A stretch of DNA of 6,271 bases from positions 1 to 6,271 of the forward strand of contig JAISLO010000109.1 of NCBI GenBank assembly GCA_031290815.1, given 5' to 3'. The number at the start of each line of letters is the position of its first letter. Position 1 is the stretch's first letter. Positions 1 to 4,844 of this stretch are shown here, piece by piece. Both the position numbers and the translations under genes were made by a program. The notes under the pieces are model-generated. The model saw only the letters and a list, made by a program, of their open reading frames with translations, was not told the origin of the DNA and made no database searches. This DNA comes from Synergistaceae bacterium (GTDB taxonomy: Bacteria; Synergistota; Synergistia; Synergistales; Synergistaceae).

Positions 1-330
1 ACAGGTGGACTCCCAGCGGCCAGTCCTACGGGCGGACTGTCCGATGCCCGTCCTGCGGGAGGGATCTCCGACGCGCGGCCTGCGGGCGGAATACCAGATG
101 CCAGTCCTGCGGGCGGAATGTCCGATGCCCGTCCTGCGGGAGGGATGTCCGACGCGCGGCCTGCGGGCGGAATACCAGATGCCAGTCCTACGGGTGGAAT
201 GTCCGACGCCCGTCCTGCGGGAGGGATGTCCGACGCACGGCCGGCTGGCGGTATGCCAGATGCGCGGCCCGCGCCGACAAGCGAGGACATGCGCCAAGCC
301 ATTAGAGATTCAATGCAATCGAACAGATAA
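1..330 (+). CDS. trbL: 3' end of a conjugation protein, probably TrbL (VirB6-like) C-terminal tail, partial
   Basis: The frame is open from base 1 and ends with TAA at 328-330, so the gene begins upstream of the window. The visible 109 residues are almost entirely a nine-residue repeat of the form GG(L/I/M)-(S/P)-D-A-(R/S)-P-(A/T). A short polar, helix-like tail of about 18 residues follows, with EDMRQAIRD in it. No enzymatic motif or membrane segment is visible here. The assignment to TrbL is inferred from position: trbF, trbG and trbI follow in the IncP order, where trbL precedes trbF, and TrbL proteins often have hydrophilic, low-complexity C-termini after their membrane part. If so, this tail is a dispensable-looking cytoplasmic or periplasmic extension of the inner-membrane channel subunit. 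The gene stops 17 bp before trbF. Another repeat-tailed trb protein cannot be excluded. Confidence 0.6.
   Translation, partial: TGGLPAASPTGGLSDARPAGGISDARPAGGIPDASPAGGMSDARPAGGMSDARPAGGIPDASPTGGMSDARPAGGMSDARPAGGMPDARPAPTSEDMRQAIRDSMQSNR
4..273 (+). repeat. Ten tandem 27-bp coding repeats with an 81-bp higher-order period
   Basis: Ten in-frame units of 27 bp begin at 4, 31, 58, 85, 112, 139, 166, 193, 220 and 247. Each encodes nine residues of the type GGMSDARPA. Units alternate S-D-A-R, S-D-A-R, P-D-A-S, giving a three-unit (81-bp) super-repeat. Bases 31-111 and 112-192 differ at only three positions by my reading, while 193-273 is more diverged. This points to recent duplication of the 81-bp block. 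Because 27 is a multiple of three, copy number can change without breaking the frame, and other frames also stay open across the array. Confidence 0.95.
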
Positions 331-347
331 AGGGGGCCTTCGAAACG

Positions 348-1067
348 ATGTCTTTGTTCTTATCGAAGAAGCAAAAACAGGAAGAAGTGCAAAACGTCCC
401 GCTGGTGGTCGACGAGCGGACGAGGCAGGAGATCGCAGAGAACAACCCGTGGATGAAGGCAAAAAAGCGCCACATCAACGTGTATCACGAGCTGGCGTCC
501 TCCGTGGCTCAATGGCGGCTCGCCACGTTTACGATGCTCGTCCTCGTGGTGATCTGCGTTCTATCGAACCTGTCGCTCGCTAAGAGCGTGAAGATCCAGC
601 CGTACGTGATACAGGTGGACGAACACGGATACGCGATACCGGTCAGCGAGATAAGCGCGTCGAACGTTGACGCTCGCGTCGTGTCCGCGCAGATAGGGAT
701 GTTCATCATCAACAGCCGCGTCAGGACTTCTGACCTCGCGGCTCAGTTGAAATACTCGGAGAATTCGTACAAATCGGTGGCCCTCGACAGCGCCGCTATG
801 ACGCTGCTAAACGATTACTACCGCGAATCGCCTCCGACGAACGCCCAGTACCCCGTAAGCGTGAAAATACTGTCCGTAAAACCGATAAACAACGCGTCCT
901 ACCAGGCGAGCTGGACGGAAACCGTGAGGGCCGGGGAAGGCGTTCAGGAGTTTGGCTTTCTAGGCGTGTTCACCGTGGTGGTTTCCCCGCCGCAGGATTT
1001 CGCGCTGCTGGTGGACAATCCTCTGGGCGTGTACATCACCGATTACAACATTATCAGAAGCTACTAG
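348..1067 (+). CDS. trbF: TrbF, VirB8-like inner-membrane assembly protein of the conjugative T4SS
   Basis: This 239-residue protein has the TrbF/VirB8 layout. It has a short cytoplasmic N-terminus with the conserved NPW at 33-35, one membrane helix at about 58-78, and a periplasmic NTF2-like domain. Family landmarks are the IQPYVIQVD stretch just after the membrane helix (83-91), an LNDYYRESPP segment near mid-domain, a W-T-E-T-V-R strand, and the NPLGVY block at 224-229 near the C-terminus. RP4 TrbF is slightly longer (about 260 residues). TrbF/VirB8 proteins nucleate assembly of the secretion channel at the inner membrane and contact TrbG and TrbI. The ATG at 348 follows an A-plus-G-rich Shine-Dalgarno (AGGGGG at 331-336) by about 11 bases. 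The next gene begins within 14 bases of the TAG stop, so co-transcription and coupling are likely. I see no sign of damage. Confidence 0.93.
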   Translation: MSLFLSKKQKQEEVQNVPLVVDERTRQEIAENNPWMKAKKRHINVYHELASSVAQWRLATFTMLVLVVICVLSNLSLAKSVKIQPYVIQVDEHGYAIPVSEISASNVDARVVSAQIGMFIINSRVRTSDLAAQLKYSENSYKSVALDSAAMTLLNDYYRESPPTNAQYPVSVKILSVKPINNASYQASWTETVRAGEGVQEFGFLGVFTVVVSPPQDFALLVDNPLGVYITDYNIIRSY

Positions 1068-1068
1068 C

Positions 1069-1074
1069 GGGGTG
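1069..1074 (+). promoter_or_regulatory. Ribosome binding site that favours ATG 1081 as the trbG start
   Basis: GGGGTG lies six bases before the ATG at 1081. A longer frame could start at the GTG at 1072, which lies inside this element. That GTG has no good Shine-Dalgarno of its own and would add only three residues (M-T-K) before the positively charged signal-peptide N-region. ATG 1081 is therefore preferred. Confidence 0.6.
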
Positions 1075-1080
1075 ACTAAA

Positions 1081-2301
1081 ATGATTGAATCTTACAGGCG
1101 CAAACGGCTAAACTTGTCATCGTCACTCATTGCGGCTGTCGCGGCGGTCTTGCTCCTCGCCTTGGCCTGCTTTGGGCAGTTTGCCCTGCTGGGAGGCGAG
1201 GAGGCTTACGGCGCGACGATCATCAATGGGGAGGAGGGCGCCCAAATTTCGGAATCAGGCGGTGTTTCCTCCACTTCCGCCGACGTGCTCTCGCATGTGG
1301 AAAATATAGAAAAAATAATGGGGGAGACGCCGTTGGACGGGCTGATCGATCCTATCGAAGGGCTCGTCGAGACCGCATCCGGCGAAGAGGTGATAGAGGT
1401 CGAGGATCCCGACTCCGCAGTGCTTGCGGAGAAGATGAAGGCACTCGACCGTCCCCTGCCGATGAGGAATATAGACAAATCAGCGGTGGATCTCGCGAAA
1501 GCCTACGACGAGGCACAGGGCGCGCCCATGCCCTACTTGCAGGGAAACGGCAGGATAAATTTCTTCTTCGGCACTCTCAATCCGCGCATAGTGTGCAGGC
1601 CGCTCAGGCTGACTGACATAGAGCTCGAGCCGGGGGAGCGCGTTACGAACGTCCACATATCCGACGCCATCCGTTGGATAGTGTCTGGGGCATCGAGCGG
1701 CATGGAGGGAGCGCTTACCACGCACGTGATAGTGAAACCGCAGCTCCCTGACATTTCCGCGAACATGCTGATTCACACGGACAGAAGGACGTACTCCATC
1801 GAACTCATATCCATAACGGAGGGGCAGTTCATGCCCTTGGTCGGGTTCGTGTACCCGGAGATGTCCGGAAGCACAAAGGCGTCCGACGCCGCGTCATGGC
1901 AGAAGCTGCTCGACACATACAGACGCTCTAACGAGTCCGCGCGTTCGAAGAAGGAAGAGGAAAAGGTCCGCCAGCGCGAGCTTGGAGCGCGAGGCATAAA
2001 TCCAGCCGAAGCGTACCTGAAATACACGATAAAGACAGTGAAGGGCAAAAACGTCGCATGGAAGCCGATCGCGGCGTATGATGCCAGAGGCCACACGTAC
2101 ATAAAGATGCCGGACATGATGCAAGTGACTGAGGCCCCGGCGTTCTTCATCAAAGCGAACGGCAAGGAACTGCTGACAAACTACCGCATCGAGGGGAACA
2201 CGTACATTATTGACAGGCTGTTTGACATCGGCATTCTCCAAGTCGGCGGCGACAGGGTGGCCATATACAGGACCGATCCAGTGTCAGGCGAAAAGAGATG
2301 A
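1081..2301 (+). CDS. trbG: TrbG, VirB9-like outer-membrane-complex protein with a long acidic N-terminal extension
   Basis: From ATG 1081 this is 406 residues, about 100 more than RP4 TrbG. Residues 1-44 form a signal peptide: RRKR at 6-9, a hydrophobic core at 16-31, and either a signal-peptidase I site near AYG-A (42-45) or a lipoprotein-like LALAC (26-30). An acidic, family-atypical stretch follows to about residue 125. The VirB9/TrbG N-lobe comes next, with CRPLRLTDIELEPGE (172-186), a V-K-P strand and TDRRTY (233-238). A charged linker (K/E/R-rich, about 280-305) leads to the C-lobe at about 311-398, with AYLKYTIK, NYRIEG (367-372) and an FDIGIL segment. These are standard TrbG landmarks. 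The protein pairs with TrbI and TrbF to form the outer-membrane end of the mating channel. It lies 13 bp after trbF and 19 bp before trbI. Confidence 0.92.
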   Translation: MIESYRRKRLNLSSSLIAAVAAVLLLALACFGQFALLGGEEAYGATIINGEEGAQISESGGVSSTSADVLSHVENIEKIMGETPLDGLIDPIEGLVETASGEEVIEVEDPDSAVLAEKMKALDRPLPMRNIDKSAVDLAKAYDEAQGAPMPYLQGNGRINFFFGTLNPRIVCRPLRLTDIELEPGERVTNVHISDAIRWIVSGASSGMEGALTTHVIVKPQLPDISANMLIHTDRRTYSIELISITEGQFMPLVGFVYPEMSGSTKASDAASWQKLLDTYRRSNESARSKKEEEKVRQRELGARGINPAEAYLKYTIKTVKGKNVAWKPIAAYDARGHTYIKMPDMMQVTEAPAFFIKANGKELLTNYRIEGNTYIIDRLFDIGILQVGGDRVAIYRTDPVSGEKR

Positions 2302-2320
2302 CGGAGATGAGGATATAGAC

Positions 2321-3751
2321 ATGGCTGACCAGAAGGACAACAACTATTTCGTCCCCGATTTTGGGGAACACGATGCCGGGAAGGCCACTAAGGTCAAAAA
2401 CAGCCCCAAAAGCACGCGGATTATATGGATAGTGACCGGATCGATGGCGGTCGTCATGGGGATAATCGTATTCAGTATGGGCAGCCGCCAACAGAGGGAG
2501 GCGGAGGAAACCATTCGCATCCAAACCACTCAAACCGCGCCGCCCACCGCCGCCGAAGTGAAGCCGGCCATCGGCGTGTTCAGCGACTCAGAGGCGGTCC
2601 GCGAGAGGATCTACCGCAACATGAGGGAGCAGATAATTCAGGAAACGGAGGCCGCGTCGTCTGACAAAGCGTCCGCTGCTGCGGCCGCGGTCGCCGGCCA
2701 GACGGAACCTGAAAAGAAAAGAAATATCCGCGTCGTAAGAAAACCGCCGTCCGACGCGCTCATTGCCTCGCGGCTGATGGCCGCTGAGGCATTCAAGGCC
2801 GCTCCGAACGTGCAGATAGAAGCGGCCGCCACGGCTTCGGGCGAAGCGGACGCCATCGCGCCCGCCTCGAGCGGCACCATGGACGAACTGCTGTCGTCAT
2901 TCCCTCAGGCTCCCGGCGGCATGACGGGAACAGGCAGCGCGGGCGCGTCCGGCTCCTCCGCGAGCGCTCAGGCAGCGGGCGGAAGCGCGATCGCGCAAAG
3001 ACGCGAAGACTCCGTCGACCCGAACGCGGGCGCGATGGCGCATCAGGACAGGGCAAACGCCTACGTCACCGCGAACACAGGCGTCAGCGGTTCCGGGGCT
3101 CAAGCGGAGTACCTGTCGTCCACGAGGCGCGAGCCGCAGTCCAGATATGAACTCAGCGCCGGCTCAATAATCAGCGGCGTGATGGTCGGCGGCATAAACA
3201 GCGACCTCCCGGGCACGATACTGGGGCAGGTCACGCAGAACGTGTTTGATACCGCGACCGGCGCTCACCTCCTGATACCGCAGGGCGCCAGATTGGTAGG
3301 CGCATACGACTCCCATGTCGTGTATGGCCAGAACCGGTTGTTGGTAGTGTGGAACAGGATAATTTTCCCCGACGGCACGTCTCTCAATCTGGAGGGTATG
3401 CTGGGCAGCGACCAGCGGGGATACGCCGGTTTCAAGCAGAAAACAGACCACCACTACAGCAGGATGATCGGGGCCGCGATATTCGCCTCTGTGATCGTGA
3501 CGGCTGGCAAGGAGGCGACGAAGGATGACAAGAGCGCTTCCGGCACCGATTCGGATGGAGATAAAGACAGCAGCGAGTCGGTCTTCGCGGAGTCGGTGAT
3601 GGAGAACGTGACGAACATATCGTCTCAGATGATAGAGAAGAACATGAACATCGCGCCTACTTTGCGCATACTGCCGGGCTATCGTTTCAGCATAGTCACG
3701 ACGAAGGACGTAACTTTCGCCGAGCCCTACGTGGTTCCGGGAGACCGCTGA
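2321..3751 (+). CDS. trbI: TrbI, VirB10-like envelope-spanning T4SS protein
   Basis: From ATG 2321 the protein has 476 residues, close to RP4 TrbI (about 460). An upstream in-frame extension exists but would run back into trbG. The GAGG at 2309-2312, eight bases before ATG 2321, and the natural MADQ N-terminus decide the start. Order: a hydrophilic cytoplasmic segment (1-33), one membrane helix (34-53), then a long Ala/Ser/Gly/Gln-rich periplasmic linker, especially about 105-265. The VirB10 beta-barrel domain starts at about 276 (YELSAGSIISGVM). It contains the signature IPQGARLVGAYDS (319-331), the R-I-I-F-P-D-G strand and LEGMLGSDQRGYAG. VirB10-family proteins span both membranes and gate the outer-membrane pore. 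The linker here is Ala/Ser/Gly-rich rather than the usual Pro-rich type. A second low-complexity D/S/K-rich insert (about 400-425) precedes the C-terminal NMNIAPTLRILPGYRF block. The stop overlaps the next start (TGATG). Confidence 0.94.
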   Translation: MADQKDNNYFVPDFGEHDAGKATKVKNSPKSTRIIWIVTGSMAVVMGIIVFSMGSRQQREAEETIRIQTTQTAPPTAAEVKPAIGVFSDSEAVRERIYRNMREQIIQETEAASSDKASAAAAAVAGQTEPEKKRNIRVVRKPPSDALIASRLMAAEAFKAAPNVQIEAAATASGEADAIAPASSGTMDELLSSFPQAPGGMTGTGSAGASGSSASAQAAGGSAIAQRREDSVDPNAGAMAHQDRANAYVTANTGVSGSGAQAEYLSSTRREPQSRYELSAGSIISGVMVGGINSDLPGTILGQVTQNVFDTATGAHLLIPQGARLVGAYDSHVVYGQNRLLVVWNRIIFPDGTSLNLEGMLGSDQRGYAGFKQKTDHHYSRMIGAAIFASVIVTAGKEATKDDKSASGTDSDGDKDSSESVFAESVMENVTNISSQMIEKNMNIAPTLRILPGYRFSIVTTKDVTFAEPYVVPGDR

Positions 3752-3933
3752 TGATACGCCTGCGTTCGGCTTTTATCGTCACGCTGATTGCGGTGGTGCT
3801 CGCGTTCGCCGTAGGCGTTCAGGTTGGTTACCTGACCTCGCGCGTCTCCAAGCTAGGAAGCGGGGTGGAACGCTGGGCAAACGAGGTGAAGCTCGACATT
3901 ACCAGGATTAAGGAGGCGGATACCATCCCTTGA
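3751..3933 (+). CDS. Small single-pass membrane protein of unknown function between trbI and traF
   Basis: This 60-residue protein starts with ATG at 3751, sharing one base with the trbI stop, and GGGAG (3739-3743) lies seven bases upstream. It has a positively charged start (MIRLR), one hydrophobic helix at about 6-28, and then a polar, possibly amphipathic helix rich in K, R, E and V through to its end. The charge pattern predicts the N-terminus inside and the C-terminus in the periplasm. There is no lipobox, so it is not a VirB7- or TrbK-type lipoprotein. I do not recognise the family. The tight overlaps with trbI and traF argue that it is a real gene of the transfer operon, possibly an accessory to channel assembly, pilin maturation or entry exclusion. 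That role is inferred from context alone. Confidence 0.75.
   Translation: MIRLRSAFIVTLIAVVLAFAVGVQVGYLTSRVSKLGSGVERWANEVKLDITRIKEADTIP
3911..3916 (+). promoter_or_regulatory. Strong Shine-Dalgarno (AGGAGG) supporting the TTG start of traF
   Basis: A consensus AGGAGG sits inside the 3' end of the small membrane-protein gene, 13 bases before the TTG at 3930. The spacing is somewhat long, but no ATG or GTG nearby fits the TraF N-terminus better, and TTGA gives a four-base overlap with the preceding stop. Translation of traF is probably coupled to the upstream gene. Confidence 0.6.
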
Positions 3934-4439
3934 GGCAGAAGTTCGACTCGAAAGCGCTCGGAATCGTGTCGTTGATGCTGGCAGTCTCAGGCGGTCTGGT
4001 GTGCGCCGCGTACGCGACCGGGATTCGGATAAATCTGTCGAGCTCGCACGTCGGCGCAGGAATATGGAGGGCCGTGCGGGTGGATAATATAGCGGTGGGC
4101 GACGTAATCGGCTACAATAAGGACGAGTTCTACGCGCGAATGCCGGCCGTCAGCGAGGACAGGATGATCTTCAAGGCCCCGATGGTGATAAAGAAGGTAG
4201 CGGCCCTGGCGGGAGCGGTGATCGAGCTGTCGGGGGACGCGGTCGTGATAGACGGCGTAATGCATCCGAACGCGCGCATATACGACGACACTTGAAGGAA
4301 GATAGACTACCCGGTCATGGTGCAGAGAGGGAGCGTGTGGTTGATGGCGGATTCTCCGAACGCCTACGACTCGAGGTATCACGGCCCCATACCCGTGAGC
4401 CTGATAAGGGAAAAGCTAAAACCCGTATGGGTTTGGTGA
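3930..4439 (+). pseudogene. traF: traF, conjugative S26-type signal peptidase / pilin-cyclising protease, interrupted by one in-frame TGA
   Basis: Read through the TGA at 4293-4295, this is a 169-codon TraF frame, close to RP4 TraF (178 residues). TraF belongs to peptidase family S26 and trims and cyclises the TrbC pilin at the inner membrane. Visible parts are a membrane anchor (about 9-29), a Ser-rich active-site loop S37-S38-S39 followed by GIWR (44-47), and the general-base Lys region VIKKVAAL (86-93, probably K88). After the stop comes WLMADSPNAYDSRYHGP (137-153), which holds the conserved Asp (D147, matching Asp155 of RP4), and then a KPVWVW terminus. The truncated 121-residue product would lack that Asp block. 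The usual P-G-D after VAA is A-G-A here, a possible further sign of decay. The frame is unchanged on both sides of the stop, so this is a single-codon lesion, not a frameshift. It may instead be a sequence error or a read-through codon. Confidence 0.88.
4293..4295 (+). other. In-frame TGA interrupting traF at codon 122
   Basis: The TGA follows Y-D-D-T (118-121) and precedes R-K-I-D-Y-P. It falls in the variable stretch between the beta-domain and the C-terminal conserved block. One base change from CGA (Arg) or GGA (Gly) would create it. No convincing SECIS-type stem follows. An AGGAAG at 4296-4301 and an in-frame ATG at 4317 could in principle restart a 40-residue fragment, which would lack the Ser and Lys. 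Confidence 0.95.
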
Positions 4440-4462
4440 ACCAGCGGAGTTTTTTCTTAGAT
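4433..4462 (+). promoter_or_regulatory. Possible weak promoter for the STAS-FecR genes
   Basis: The 46-bp gap after traF is much more AT-rich than its surroundings. A TTGGTG (4433-4438) and a TTAGAT (4457-4462) are separated by 18 bases, which is a poor to moderate match to a housekeeping promoter. A T-run (4450-4455) lies between them. The change of gene function at this gap makes an independent transcript plausible, but the match is weak and could be chance. Confidence 0.2.
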
Positions 4463-4485
4463 TTACCAAAAGGAGTTTACAGAGA

Positions 4486-4830
4486 ATGGATTTTTCACAG
4501 AGTCAACCTGGACAGATGAACATCGACATAGATAACGAGAGCGGCGTTTATACGATAAAACTCGGGGGATTCGTGGACACTGCGTCGTCCCCGTTTCTTC
4601 AGAAAAAAGTTGAGGATATAGCGAGCTCTACCTACGAGAAGGGAGGATTTAACATCGTGTTTGACTTAGATGCGGTGGAGTTCGTGAGCAGCGCAGGTTT
4701 GCGGGTATTCCTGCTAGCGAGGAAAATAGCCGACAAACAGAAGGGGAATATTACGCTGATAAACGTCAGGGAGTCGATCCGTGACGTATTGAAGATGACG
4801 GGTTTCGCGAAAATACTGAACATAAAATGA
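4486..4830 (+). CDS. STAS-domain protein, anti-sigma-factor antagonist (SpoIIAA/RsbV type)
   Basis: This 114-residue protein is a single STAS domain, the usual length for the family. AGGAG (4471-4475) lies ten bases before ATG 4486; a later ATG at 4516 has no such site. It has an N-terminal strand pair (VYTIKLGG, 21-28) and F-V-D-T at 29-32. The signature FDLDAVEFVSSAGLRVFL (59-76) follows, with S69 aligned to the phosphorylated Ser58 of SpoIIAA. A final K-M-T-G-F helix region matches the usual C-terminal L-x-x-x-G-F. The Asp before that Ser is a Ser here, giving SSAGLR, a common variant. Such proteins are phosphorylated by a kinase/anti-sigma factor and, when dephosphorylated, release a sigma factor or another partner. 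No kinase or phosphatase gene is visible here. It is followed immediately by the FecR-domain gene, so the two probably work in one signalling unit. Confidence 0.92.
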   Translation: MDFSQSQPGQMNIDIDNESGVYTIKLGGFVDTASSPFLQKKVEDIASSTYEKGGFNIVFDLDAVEFVSSAGLRVFLLARKIADKQKGNITLINVRESIRDVLKMTGFAKILNIK

Positions 4831-4836
4831 GGAAGG
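4830..4836 (+). promoter_or_regulatory. Ribosome binding site favouring ATG 4845 for the FecR-domain gene
   Basis: AGGAAGG lies eight bases before the ATG at 4845. The earlier in-frame ATG at 4827 overlaps the STAS stop (ATGA) but has no Shine-Dalgarno and would rely on coupling. ATG 4845 gives a classic compact signal peptide, so it is preferred. The alternative adds six residues only. Confidence 0.6.
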
Positions 4837-4844
4837 TGTCGGGA

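Noticed and set aside
5..583. 192-codon open frame across the 27-bp repeats and into trbF
   Set aside because: The repeat length is a multiple of three, so this out-of-phase frame stays open by construction. It overlaps well-supported trbF, has no Shine-Dalgarno, and its Arg/Pro/Cys-rich product resembles no protein family.
4293..4330. Selenocysteine insertion at the traF TGA
   Set aside because: A GGTC does occur 18 bases after the TGA, reminiscent of a bacterial SECIS loop. Only about four weak pairs flank it, however, and the purine-rich sequence around it cannot form the lower stem. The position is also not a catalytic site in TraF.
4419..4455. Intrinsic terminator at the end of traF
   Set aside because: AAACCC and GGGTTT (4419-4434) form a six-pair hairpin, but the T-run begins 15 bases later and the hairpin lies inside the traF coding end. 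This does not have the geometry of an intrinsic terminator.
4292..4519. 75-codon frame spanning the traF stop
   Set aside because: It is out of phase with TraF, starts at a TTG with no ribosome binding site, and covers the region where the true TraF C-terminus is clearly recognisable.
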